Below are positions 1-6,743 of a stretch of 10,320 nucleotides of DNA, in pieces (position 1 is the first letter of the stretch; each line of letters begins with the position of its first letter). The translations under genes and the position numbers were made by a program. The DNA comes from an uncultured Litorilinea sp. (GTDB lineage Bacteria; Chloroflexota; Anaerolineae; Caldilineales; Caldilineaceae): positions 1-10,320 of the forward strand of contig CAMPHP010000057.1 in the NCBI GenBank assembly GCA_946885925.1. Reading direction: 5' to 3'. Below the pieces are notes generated by a model, which was not told where the DNA came from, did not search any database, and saw nothing but the letters and a program-made list of their open reading frames with translations.

Positions 1-209
1 TCTTGCAACAAGGCGCGGGGAACAGGCTGGGGCAAGAATTGTTTCACGGTGCGGCGTTGGCGAATGGTATCTGCAACGGTGATGAAAACCGGGTTTGATG
101 CCAGTTCGGGTGCAAGATCATTCACAGCCGTTTCAACTTCAGGGTCTTGCATTTGAGATTCGTTGGTTTTAATGTTAACAGTTCCGGCATTGTCGCTTAA
201 AGATGCCAT
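1..209 (-). CDS. Nitroreductase-family protein, N-terminal part (truncated by window edge)
   Basis: Reading down from an ATG at 209 gives 69 codons open to the window edge. After a polar stretch of about 45 residues comes IRQRRTVKQFLPQPVPRALL, which matches the typical opening of nitroreductases: an I-x-x-R-R-(S/T)-V-(R)-x-F segment that contributes to FMN phosphate binding, followed by P-x-P-V-P-x-x-x-L. Family members are FMN-dependent NAD(P)H oxidoreductases acting on nitro compounds, quinones or flavins. The substrate cannot be told here because most of the protein is outside the window. The start is supported by an AAGGAG ribosome binding site eight bases upstream and by a good promoter further up. 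The long polar leader before the motif is longer than in many family members. It runs divergently from the gene at 856 and is not part of the sugar-acid cluster. Confidence 0.75.
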   Translation of the reverse strand, partial: MASLSDNAGTVNIKTNESQMQDPEVETAVNDLAPELASNPVFITVADTIRQRRTVKQFLPQPVPRALLQ

Positions 210-217
210 TATGAATT

Positions 218-223
218 CTCCTT
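218..223 (-). promoter_or_regulatory. Ribosome binding site of the nitroreductase-like gene
   Basis: On the minus strand this reads AAGGAG, eight bases before the ATG at 209. It is a near-perfect Shine-Dalgarno sequence and fixes the start of the partial nitroreductase gene. Confidence 0.8.
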
Positions 224-270
224 GTAACCTGCTCATTGCACCATTAGATGCATGAGTCCCCAAATGACCT

Positions 271-299
271 ATTATACATAATCGTGTGTGTTCTGACAA
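271..299 (-). promoter_or_regulatory. Sigma-70-type promoter for the nitroreductase-like gene
   Basis: The minus strand has TTGTCA (294-299) as a -35 box and a perfect TATAAT (271-276) as a -10 box, separated by exactly 17 bases. Transcription would begin near 264 and leave a leader of roughly 55 bases before the ATG at 209. This is the clearest promoter in the window. No operator-like palindrome was recognised beside it. Confidence 0.75.
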
Positions 300-566
300 C
301 TTTTCTGGCTGCAACAAGTCATTAGGAGGCTCGATTTGAGCTTGCTTAAGACAAACCTTCCTAGGGGTCATCCACAGGCTCCCCGGCTCCATCCGGCGCT
401 TGGCTTTCGCAGCCCAGACGCCTTTAAGCGGATTCATTTACCTTAGGGCTTACCCTTCCCTCTACTTTTTTCAGAAAATATCATTCAGCCCTCATTGCCT
501 GTGCCGCGCGACCCAATATCTGCTTGTGCAGGTACGCCCTTGTCGTCTGGATCTCATGAACCAACG

Positions 567-606
567 GCGCAGGTGGGGCGCACGGGAGATTCTGGAACTT
601 TGAGAT
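567..606 (+). repeat. Diverged direct duplication, copy 1
   Basis: This segment starts GCGCAGGTG and ends GAGATTCTGGAACTTTGAGAT. It closely matches the segment at 745-773, which starts with the same nine bases and ends GAGATTGGAGCTTTGAGAT. Copy 1 carries about nine extra bases between the two conserved blocks, plus a two-base insertion and one substitution in the second block. Confidence 0.5.
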
Positions 607-630
607 CTATTCAACCCAACCCGAGTAATC

Positions 631-666
631 TGTTTGTACCACTGTTTGTATCAGTTTTTGTAGCAC
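631..666. repeat. Three tandem 12-base units (TGTTTGTA-nCA-n)
   Basis: The units are TGTTTGTACCAC (631-642), TGTTTGTATCAG (643-654) and TTTTTGTAGCAC (655-666). TTTGTA recurs at 633, 645 and 657, exactly 12 bases apart. The spacing is close to a helical turn, so the units could bind a regulator as direct repeats upstream of the gene at 856. They could equally be a simple slippage product. No function can be shown from sequence alone. Confidence 0.6.
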
Positions 667-744
667 CTGGTTGCTGTTGGACAACCTAACCCTATGTTGA
701 AATGAGTTTAAGAGATATATCGCCATAACGGGTAACAGGTCTGG

Positions 745-773
745 GCGCAGGTGAGAGATTGGAGCTTTGAGAT
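745..773 (+). repeat. Diverged direct duplication, copy 2
   Basis: This is the partner of 567-606: GCGCAGGTG followed directly by a GAGATT-GGA-CTTTGAGAT block. It lies about 80 bases upstream of the start at 856. An in-frame GTG at 751 falls inside it, but has no good ribosome binding site. Confidence 0.5.
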
Positions 774-775
774 GA

Positions 776-796
776 CCAAAAGCCAAAATCCAAATT
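776..796 (+). repeat. Three tandem heptads CCAAAAG/CCAAAAT/CCAAATT
   Basis: Three consecutive 7-base units follow the second copy of the duplicated segment, about 60 bases before the repeat-protein start. A-rich heptad tracts of this kind are common in intergenic DNA of some filamentous bacteria. The array is short and its role is unknown. Confidence 0.45.
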
Positions 797-855
797 CACA
801 GCATTACCAAATCCCTACTTTTCTTATGCGTAAGGCTCATTTGAAGGGAGAAACC

Positions 856-2400
856 ATGTTCCGCTCATTATCGGTTCGAAAAATACTCTATCTAGGTCTC
901 TATCTAAGTCTCTATCTAAGTGTAATCGTGTGCCTTGGACTTGTTCTTTTTGTGCCATACAAGAGCGCACAAGCAAGCGAAGATGCACCCAATTCTCTCT
1001 GGCTGCCCCTTGCGAACAGTGACAAGATTGATACTGGTGACGGTGGGAACAACGGGGGTGACAATCCACCTCCCCCACCTCCGCCTGTAGAGGAGTGGGC
1101 ATTTTTTGCGGATATGCAATTCAGGACTGCCAGCGCCGACATTGTGACTGATGCCCAGGGTGGCAAGCACTTGGCCTACCTCTATTATCAGGCGGCTGGT
1201 GACAATGCGCCGACCAATGCGGTCTATCTTTACTGCGCTGCTGATTGTGATAACACTGCGAATTGGCATGGTGTGAATCTGGGCGATATTGTGAATGAAA
1301 TCCAACTGGAACTCACGCCCGCAGGCCAGCCGCGTGTTCTCTATCGCACTGCTTCCGAATCGAACGGCCAGAACTTCTTCTATGCGGAGTGTGATCAAAG
1401 CTGCACGGATCCGGCGCAGTGGCGGGTCATAGGTATCACCTACAACCGGGGTATGTCGATTGTTGAGATCAGCGACGATACATTGCCCCAGCGTTATTTT
1501 GCGCTGAATCCTCAGGGGCATCCGGCCTTTGTCTACAGCGACCGTGATACTTGGGTCGAACCGGATCATTTGGGCACTTTCTATGCGTTCTGTGAGCAAA
1601 ATTGTTCGGATGCAGCCAACTGGTCTGAAGTACGCATTAGCAAGGACAACGGCAACCAGGGGCCATACCGTTCGGAGAAGTTCTACTATCCATCGCTGAC
1701 CTTTGACAGCACAGGCCAGCCCCATATATTGGCCGATGGTACTTCGATGCAGGATGAGCCATTCTTGTACTACATCACGTGTGAAACCGGCTGTGGCGAT
1801 ACTGCGAGCTGGCAGAGTTTTGGACTCTTTGAGCGAGGCAGTGGGGTCAAGGTCTCCTACGATATAGCGCTTGATGGGCAGGATCGTCCTCGCGTCGCCT
1901 TCTTCCAAGGGGCCATGCTGGAGGGCAAGGGCGAGCGGCTTGTCTACGGGTGGTGCAATAGTGACTGTACCAGCGTAGCGAACTGGCAGGGTCAAGAGCT
2001 AGGGCTAGGTTATGGCAATGGTCAAGGGCCTGACTTGGAGTTGGATGCAAATGGGCAGCCTCGCATTGCCTATGTGGTCTATAACGGTGGCGGCTTGGGC
2101 TATAGCTCGTGTGACAGCAATTGCGAGTCGGCGGATGGTCACTGGACGCATACGGTGGTGGAATCCGGAAATGATCTGCAAGCAGCCTGGAATGTGGCCC
2201 ATCCACCTCACTGCGATGGCGGAATCTGGGATGGCTTGACCCCCACGCTTTCGTTGGAGCAGGATGGCGATGCGCTTGTAGCCTATGATGCCACCTACCA
2301 TGCACGCTGCTGGTATGACATTGAGAACGATAATTGGGAACCCTTTTCCCAATTCCACCTCGTCTGGCGGGCAGCACGCACGGTCTTCATCCCTCGCTAA
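856..2400 (+). CDS. Secreted Cys/Trp-repeat protein, probably seven-bladed beta-propeller-like; function unknown
   Basis: This 514-residue protein belongs to no family I can name. Residues 1-40 form a signal peptide: basic start, hydrophobic core 10-34, and cleavage probably after AQA (38-40). An LWLPLA segment (48-53), a Gly/Asp/Asn linker (59-70) and seven prolines (71-77) follow. The rest contains units of about 52-67 residues. Each has a D-x-x-G-(Q)-P-x-(I/V)-A-Y-like strand, then an aromatic strand ending in C-x3-C and a Trp six or seven residues later. The pairs are C127/C131, C179/C183, C246/C250, C309/C313, C367/C371 and C419/C423, with W137, W189, W256, W319, W377 and W430. A degenerate seventh unit has C485 and W494. 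The repeated short strands suggest a propeller, with disulfides likely outside the cell. I chose the ATG at 856 because AAGGGAG lies five bases upstream and a normal signal peptide follows; the frame could open from a GTG at 751, but that adds 35 residues ahead of the signal peptide. A binding or surface role is a guess. Confidence 0.75.
   Translation: MFRSLSVRKILYLGLYLSLYLSVIVCLGLVLFVPYKSAQASEDAPNSLWLPLANSDKIDTGDGGNNGGDNPPPPPPPVEEWAFFADMQFRTASADIVTDAQGGKHLAYLYYQAAGDNAPTNAVYLYCAADCDNTANWHGVNLGDIVNEIQLELTPAGQPRVLYRTASESNGQNFFYAECDQSCTDPAQWRVIGITYNRGMSIVEISDDTLPQRYFALNPQGHPAFVYSDRDTWVEPDHLGTFYAFCEQNCSDAANWSEVRISKDNGNQGPYRSEKFYYPSLTFDSTGQPHILADGTSMQDEPFLYYITCETGCGDTASWQSFGLFERGSGVKVSYDIALDGQDRPRVAFFQGAMLEGKGERLVYGWCNSDCTSVANWQGQELGLGYGNGQGPDLELDANGQPRIAYVVYNGGGLGYSSCDSNCESADGHWTHTVVESGNDLQAAWNVAHPPHCDGGIWDGLTPTLSLEQDGDALVAYDATYHARCWYDIENDNWEPFSQFHLVWRAARTVFIPR
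886..921 (+). repeat. Three tandem 12-base units inside the signal-peptide core
   Basis: The units are CTCTATCTAGGT (886-897), CTCTATCTAAGT (898-909) and CTCTATCTAAGT (910-921). They are in frame and encode LYLG-LYLS-LYLS, residues 11-22 of the secreted repeat protein. Copy-number change would alter the hydrophobic core by four residues at a time without shifting the frame. Confidence 0.85.
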
Positions 2401-2433
2401 GGATTCCGCAGAAAACGGCGTCATAGAGAAAAG

Positions 2434-2470
2434 AACAGCCTCGCAAGCTCCACGCTTGTGAGGCTGTTTT
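2434..2470. terminator. Strong, probably bidirectional intrinsic terminator
   Basis: A 15-base-pair stem pairs 2434-2448 with 2454-2468 around a five-base loop, broken only by one G-T wobble on the plus strand (A-C on the minus). On the plus strand it ends in TTTT (2467-2470). On the minus strand the stem runs into TTCTTTTC. It lies between the stop of the secreted repeat protein (2400) and the stop of the Gfo/Idh gene (2488), so it can end transcription from both converging sides. Confidence 0.85.
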
Positions 2471-2487
2471 GTAGTTAACATAAGTTG

Positions 2488-3525
2488 CTAGCTTTGCCCC
2501 AACTCCACGGCTTGACCTGTGCGGGCGGATTGCAGGGCGGCTTCTACGACGGCGACGGCAGCGCGGCCATCTTCACCGCTCACTGTGGGTGGACGGCCAT
2601 CGAGAATATCATCCACGAATGCTTGGATTTGGGTGTAGAAGGCTTCCAGGCGAGTTGGCTCCATTGGCCGGTTGACAAAGTCAATCGGCGGCTGCTCCCA
2701 GATTAGCTCCTGGCCTTCGGGTGTGCAGAGGTAGAGCTTGCCATAGCCGTCAATGTCCAACACCCCCTTCTCGCCACTGACCACGTAAAGATGCTGGCTG
2801 TGGGTCATGTGCTTGGCGTGGAATTCAAACGATGTCCACTGCTGGGCCGAGACGCCATTGTCAAAGATGAGTTGGGTCATGGCGCTCATGCCTGGTGCTT
2901 CGTTTGTGCCATAGGTGGTGACATGGCTAAAGACCCGTTGCACGTTGGCTCCGGTTAGAAAACGCATGATGTCGAAATTGTGTACACCCATGTCTAGAAC
3001 TGCGCCTCCATTTTCAGGTAGCGCCGCCCACGATGTCGTGTCCACAATATAGTCTTGGCGTAGGGTCTGACCGCGAATCATCCAGATGTTGCCAATGCGC
3101 CCTTGCTCGATTAACTGTTTGGCGCGCACCAACGTCCCGCGGAAGCGCAATGTCTGGATCACTTCTAGCACAACTCCAGCGGCGCGACAGGCATCGATCA
3201 TCGTCGTGCAATCGGCTACCGAGGTGGACATAGGCTTTTCCACGAGCACATGCTTGCCATGTTGCGCTGCCTGCACCACTTGGTCGCGGTGCAGGCTGTG
3301 GGGTGTGGCGATTAAGACAGCGTCTACGTCAGGTCGAGCTAACATTTCCTCATAGGTTGGCGTGTAGTCAACCCCATAACTAGCGTAATCAGCAACCAGC
3401 GCCGGTGCGCGCCGCCCTCCGGAGATTGTGACCAGTCGCGTGCGTTTGTTGTACTTGGTCATGCACTCGGCATAGGTGCGGCCCATATAGCCGGAGCCGA
3501 GTAGACCAATGCGTAGTTCGTCCAT
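2488..3525 (-). CDS. Gfo/Idh/MocA-family oxidoreductase
   Basis: This 345-residue cytoplasmic protein has the normal length and layout of the family, whose members oxidise or reduce hydroxyl groups of sugars, inositols and derivatives with NAD(P). The Rossmann domain opens with GLLGSGYMGR, giving G10-x-G12-x-x-G15. LIATPHSLH (71-79) and the diagnostic VEKP (95-98, with K97) follow. The C-terminal half has GGAVLDMGVHNFD (173-185), with D178, H182 and D185 of the family's D-x-G-x-H-x-x-D active-site pattern. The start at 3525 leads directly into the nucleotide-binding strand, and GGGGAAAG on the minus strand lies a short way upstream. It is the last gene of the cluster, 46 bases after the SDR gene and just before a strong terminator. 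The substrate cannot be read from sequence; context suggests a sugar acid or sugar derivative brought in by the upstream transporter. Confidence 0.9.
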   Translation of the reverse strand: MDELRIGLLGSGYMGRTYAECMTKYNKRTRLVTISGGRRAPALVADYASYGVDYTPTYEEMLARPDVDAVLIATPHSLHRDQVVQAAQHGKHVLVEKPMSTSVADCTTMIDACRAAGVVLEVIQTLRFRGTLVRAKQLIEQGRIGNIWMIRGQTLRQDYIVDTTSWAALPENGGAVLDMGVHNFDIMRFLTGANVQRVFSHVTTYGTNEAPGMSAMTQLIFDNGVSAQQWTSFEFHAKHMTHSQHLYVVSGEKGVLDIDGYGKLYLCTPEGQELIWEQPPIDFVNRPMEPTRLEAFYTQIQAFVDDILDGRPPTVSGEDGRAAVAVVEAALQSARTGQAVELGQS

Positions 3526-3571
3526 CGTGTGACTTTCCCCTCGTGGGTGGTGGGTTTGTCAGAGGCGTACT

Positions 3572-4366
3572 CTAGCGATAGTCGTCCGGGTTATAGAGGT
3601 CTGCCGTGCCGGTTGGCTGCCAGCCCAACACGTTCTTGGCAAAGGAGGTATCGCGCCAGCGGTATTTGTTCTCGGAAATCGCATCATAAACAGCATACTT
3701 GAGTGACATGGGCGCAGAGAGGCTCTTGTCAACGATCTGCACACAATCAGCTTGGGAGAGGAAGCCTGGAAAGTGGCGGAGTAACTTGGGTCTATCTGTG
3801 TCCAGCACTGCACCCAGGCGGATACAGAGAATGGAAATGTCATGGACATCCGTAAACCAACGTGCGGTGTGTTCACCAAAGAGCTTGGCGATGGAATAGG
3901 GCGCATCAGGGCGAGGTAGGTCTTCATGGCTCATGAGGGGCCAGGAGTCGCCTACTTCGTCATAGCGTCCTGCCGCCAGCTTGCCATAGGGGAGGGACTC
4001 ATCCCGCTCATGACCGCACATGGTGCCGCCTGTGCTGCCAAAGACAATGCGTTTTACGCCTGCCTCCTGCGCTGCCCGAAAGACATTGAGTGTGCCGACG
4101 ATTGAGTTGGACATGATCTTGTCCCAGTTGGAGAGATCTTTGGTCTCCGCCGACAAATGCACGACCATATCAATCCCTTCAAAGGCAGGTTTGATCGCTT
4201 CGGCATCAGCAATATCGGCTTGTGTCGATGGAATACCTTCCACAGGCCGGCGGTTGAGGCCGCTGAAGGTGTATTTGTCACTTAGGTTGCGGACAACCAA
4301 CCCCCCGATCAGGCCGCTGGCTCCTGTAACAAGTACTTTGGGCTTACCATTTTGTTGCTGTCCCAT
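3572..4366 (-). CDS. Extended SDR (NAD-dependent epimerase/dehydratase family), uronate dehydrogenase-related
   Basis: This 264-residue protein begins with an NAD-binding strand and VTGASGLIG (G15, G18, G21). It keeps the catalytic S111/T112, Y157 and K161 of extended SDRs (Y-S-I-A-K). Length, the IRLGA segment (182-186), the LSQADCVQIV stretch (203-212) and the late W-R-D motif all resemble uronate dehydrogenase, which oxidises glucuronate or galacturonate to the aldarolactone with NAD. Two points argue against transferring that name. The residues after the catalytic serine are STGGTM, where the uronate dehydrogenases I recall have SSNHTIG, and residues 128-154 form an insertion containing GRYDEVGDSWPLMSHED. 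The protein may belong to a sister group with another substrate. AAAAGGAAAG about nine bases before the ATG supports the start. It lies 52 bases after the cycloisomerase-like gene, which fits a shared pathway. Confidence 0.8.
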   Translation of the reverse strand: MGQQQNGKPKVLVTGASGLIGGLVVRNLSDKYTFSGLNRRPVEGIPSTQADIADAEAIKPAFEGIDMVVHLSAETKDLSNWDKIMSNSIVGTLNVFRAAQEAGVKRIVFGSTGGTMCGHERDESLPYGKLAAGRYDEVGDSWPLMSHEDLPRPDAPYSIAKLFGEHTARWFTDVHDISILCIRLGAVLDTDRPKLLRHFPGFLSQADCVQIVDKSLSAPMSLKYAVYDAISENKYRWRDTSFAKNVLGWQPTGTADLYNPDDYR

Positions 4367-4418
4367 CTTGGCTTTCCTTTTCTGCGCGGTTATGTGCTTG
4401 TAATCAGTTTTGGGTTAC

Positions 4419-5537
4419 CTAGCCAATGGCATAGCGCTGCACCAGGGCTTCGTCGATCTCGATGCCGAGACCTGGGCCGGTTGGTACTGCGATAGTGCCA
4501 TCTGCATCTACTTGCGGGCGGAAACCAGCTAGTTCATCTCGGAAGGGATTCTCTGCGGTGTCTAGCTCCAACATGGGTGGCTCGGTCGTGCGCGCCCAGG
4601 AGGCATCAGGCAGCAGTGCCAGCAAGTGCAAGGTGGCAGCGACGATCACCGCTCCTCCCCAGCAATGAGGCATACAGGGCATTGCCCATAGGCGGGCGAA
4701 CTCCGCAATAAAAAGACATTCGCCAAAACCGCCACACAAGCTGACATCAGGCTGCACAATGTCCATGGCGCGGCGTTCGATGACATTTTTGAATGCTTCA
4801 CGCGAGCCAAGCGCTTCCCCCGCGGCGATGGCGATGTCCAGCTTATCGGTCAGTACCTCATAGCCTGCATAGTTGGGTTGGGGTATCGGCTCCTCAAACC
4901 AGTAGAAGCCCAGTTTCTCCAATTCACGCCCTACTTGGATGGCGGTCGAGAGAGAATAGGCCCCGTTGCCATCCGCCATCAGCCGGACGGAAGGGCCGAC
5001 CACTTCGCGCACGGCACTGGCTGCTGCTATATCGCGTGCAATGGGTAACCCGCCCAGACGCATCTTGAGCGCGCTGTATCCCTGCTCCACCAGACATGCC
5101 GCTTCCTCCGGATAGTGCTGCTCTGGCTCCAATCCTTCTTGATAATTCATGGCGGAGGCATAGGCTGTCACGCGGTCGCGCAGCCGCCCGCCATAGAGAT
5201 CCGTGAGGGGCAATCCCAACGCCTTGCCCCATAGATCATGCAAGGCAAGGTCTAGCGCCGCCACTGCCAGCGGCTCACCAAAATTTGGCCCCCATAGCTG
5301 TCGCCATAGACGCCGGTGTGTGAGGGGGTCTTTGCCAATCAACGATGGCCCCAAATGACGTTCGATCATTGCCTGGACTGCGCCAATCGGTGCGGTCTCT
5401 CCCCAGCCAACCAGCCCCTCGTCGGTGTCAATTTTGACCAGCAAGGTTGTGCGATTAGGGTACATCGCGGTGGAGGGGCCAAAAGCCCGCGCCACGCGGT
5501 ATTCCAACAGAAAGGTCTTTACCGCTGTGATCTTCAT
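4419..5537 (-). CDS. Enolase-superfamily enzyme, mandelate racemase subgroup, D-galactarolactone cycloisomerase-like
   Basis: This 372-residue protein is full length for the superfamily. An N-terminal capping domain (MKITAVKTFLLEYR, then GWGE at 44-47) precedes the barrel. Metal ligands are D189 (in MADGNGAY), E215 (in FEEP) and E241 (in AAGE). The D264/H291 pair (QPD and MPHCWGG) and E319 (TEPP) place it in the mandelate racemase subgroup. The first catalytic motif is K158-M-R160 instead of the usual K-x-K. From memory, the start (MKITAV-T-LLE-R), the CGGF-E block, E-P-x-M-x-x-D-x-x-x-NPFR and the PxGPGLGIEI tail resemble D-galactarolactone cycloisomerase of Agrobacterium, which converts galactarolactone to a 2-keto-3-deoxy aldarate. 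An aldarate or aldonate dehydratase is the main alternative. The gene starts only five bases after the ATPase stop, and its GGGG ribosome binding site sits in the end of that gene, implying coupled translation. Confidence 0.85.
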   Translation of the reverse strand: MKITAVKTFLLEYRVARAFGPSTAMYPNRTTLLVKIDTDEGLVGWGETAPIGAVQAMIERHLGPSLIGKDPLTHRRLWRQLWGPNFGEPLAVAALDLALHDLWGKALGLPLTDLYGGRLRDRVTAYASAMNYQEGLEPEQHYPEEAACLVEQGYSALKMRLGGLPIARDIAAASAVREVVGPSVRLMADGNGAYSLSTAIQVGRELEKLGFYWFEEPIPQPNYAGYEVLTDKLDIAIAAGEALGSREAFKNVIERRAMDIVQPDVSLCGGFGECLFIAEFARLWAMPCMPHCWGGAVIVAATLHLLALLPDASWARTTEPPMLELDTAENPFRDELAGFRPQVDADGTIAVPTGPGLGIEIDEALVQRYAIG

Positions 5538-5542
5538 GGTTA

Positions 5543-6670
5543 CTAGCCCCGTGTGCCCCCCAATGTGACTGTGGTGTATGGATTGAGCCGCTGTTCTGAT
5601 TCAGTGTGGAAGAGATGTAGCTTTTCATGCGGGATATTCACCACCACTGGATCGCCCACATGAAGCGGGCGATCTGGCTCGACACGGGCTGTCACTGAAT
5701 TGTTGCCGTGAATGACCTCGACATAAGTATCAGAACCCAACGGCTCCAAGAGCGCCACCGTGCCAGCAAAGGCGTTAGGTGGTAGTGCGTCGTTCGGCGC
5801 TGTCAATGTGACATCTTCCGCGCGGATGCCCAGCAATGTGGGTGTTTCCTGTGGCGTACCCTGGACAGTAGAGAGGGGCCATTGCAGGCGCAAATCGGGC
5901 GCGACAAAGGTCATCATATCCGGCTCGATATGCAGCGTCCCTCTCAAGATACTCATGGCTGGCTTGCCAATAAAAGTCGCTACGTAGAGGTGTTGTGGCT
6001 GGCGATAGATCTCCTGGGCCGTGCCATATTGCACGACATTGCCATCGCGCATGACCGCAATGAAGTCGGACAGCATCATTGCCTCCTCCTGGTCGTGGGT
6101 CACAAAGATGGAGGTGGTTTTGAGTTGCTGGTGCAGCTTTTTGATTTCGATCCTCATGCGCGTACGCAAGGCTGCGTCGAGATTGGAAAGAGGTTCGTCA
6201 AAGAGGAAAACCTTCGGCTGTTTGACCATTGCGCGCCCCAGGGCAACACGCTGTTGCTGTCCACCCGATAGCTGGGAGATGCGCCGTTCGAGAAGGTGGT
6301 CTAATTCCAGCAGCTTGGCGACATGGCGCACACGTTGGTCAATCTCTGCTTTGGGATGCTTCATTAGCTTGAGACCAAAGGCCATGTTGCCATAGACATT
6401 CATGTGCGGGTAGAGGGCATAGTTTTGAAAGACCATTGCCATACCCCGTTCATGGGGTGCCCAGTCCGTAATACGCTCTTTGTCCAGAAAAATATCACCG
6501 CCTGTGACTTTCTCTAGCCCTGCGATCAAATTGAGCGTGGTCGTTTTGCCACACCCTGAAGGGCCAAGCAGCGTTACAAAGGCGTGATCTGGGATCTCTA
6601 GTGATATCTGTTTGACCGCGTGCACAGGCCCAAATGATTTGGATAGCCCTCGCAGTTCAACTCGACTCAT
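5543..6670 (-). CDS. Sugar ABC transporter ATPase, MalK/UgpC/MsmK type
   Basis: This 375-residue protein is the energy-coupling subunit of the import complex. It has Walker [10 protein letters not shown] (36-44), the Q-loop Gln82, signature LSGGQ (134-138), Walker B VFLFDEP (154-160), D-loop SNLD (162-165) and the switch histidine H192. The segment from about 240 to the end carries the TOBE/OB-type regulatory domain typical of carbohydrate importers (LGIRAEDV at 280-287). Length and order match MalK and UgpC, so all ATPase motifs appear intact. The start ATG follows GAGAGG about nine bases upstream. It lies 73 bases after the MalG-type gene and five bases before the cycloisomerase-like gene. 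Having its own ATPase means this importer need not borrow a shared MsmX-like subunit. Confidence 0.95.
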   Translation of the reverse strand: MSRVELRGLSKSFGPVHAVKQISLEIPDHAFVTLLGPSGCGKTTTLNLIAGLEKVTGGDIFLDKERITDWAPHERGMAMVFQNYALYPHMNVYGNMAFGLKLMKHPKAEIDQRVRHVAKLLELDHLLERRISQLSGGQQQRVALGRAMVKQPKVFLFDEPLSNLDAALRTRMRIEIKKLHQQLKTTSIFVTHDQEEAMMLSDFIAVMRDGNVVQYGTAQEIYRQPQHLYVATFIGKPAMSILRGTLHIEPDMMTFVAPDLRLQWPLSTVQGTPQETPTLLGIRAEDVTLTAPNDALPPNAFAGTVALLEPLGSDTYVEVIHGNNSVTARVEPDRPLHVGDPVVVNIPHEKLHLFHTESEQRLNPYTTVTLGGTRG

Positions 6671-6743
6671 GCAGATATGCCTCTCTTCATGGCGTCTCTT
6701 GATTGCTTTTTGTGCTCAATGATTTTTCAAACAGAGCAAACGC

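Larger units (their letters stand above)
300..855. other. Intergenic region with no convincing gene; short repeats
   Basis: This stretch separates the divergent nitroreductase-like gene and the repeat-protein gene. Short open frames at 400-603 and 495-689 overlap each other, lack a good ribosome binding site and encode low-complexity peptides, so they are not called as genes. What can be seen is a 12-base tandem repeat (631-666), a 7-base tandem repeat (776-796) and a diverged direct duplication (567-606 and 745-773). A plus-strand promoter for the gene at 856 must lie here, but no -35/-10 pair is good enough to call. Confidence 0.6.

Noticed and set aside
291..300. TTCTGACAAC shared between this site and the minus strand at 10207-10216 as a common operator
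   Set aside because: At the first site it is the complement of the -35 box of the nitroreductase-like promoter, and orientation to the genes differs. A 10-base match is weak evidence for a shared regulator.
400..689. Two overlapping plus-strand small open frames (400-603 and 495-689)
   Set aside because: They lack convincing ribosome binding sites, overlap in different frames, and encode no recognisable motif. One runs through the 12-base repeat.
751..855. Upstream GTG start for the secreted repeat protein
   Set aside because: It would put 35 residues ahead of a normal signal peptide and has no good ribosome binding site. The ATG at 856 has AAGGGAG five bases upstream.
916..1995. Long minus-strand open frame of 359 codons opposite the secreted repeat protein
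   Set aside because: It overlaps the plus-strand gene almost fully, which has a ribosome binding site, signal peptide and regular repeats. The antisense product shows no domain pattern, so it is a by-product of codon use.
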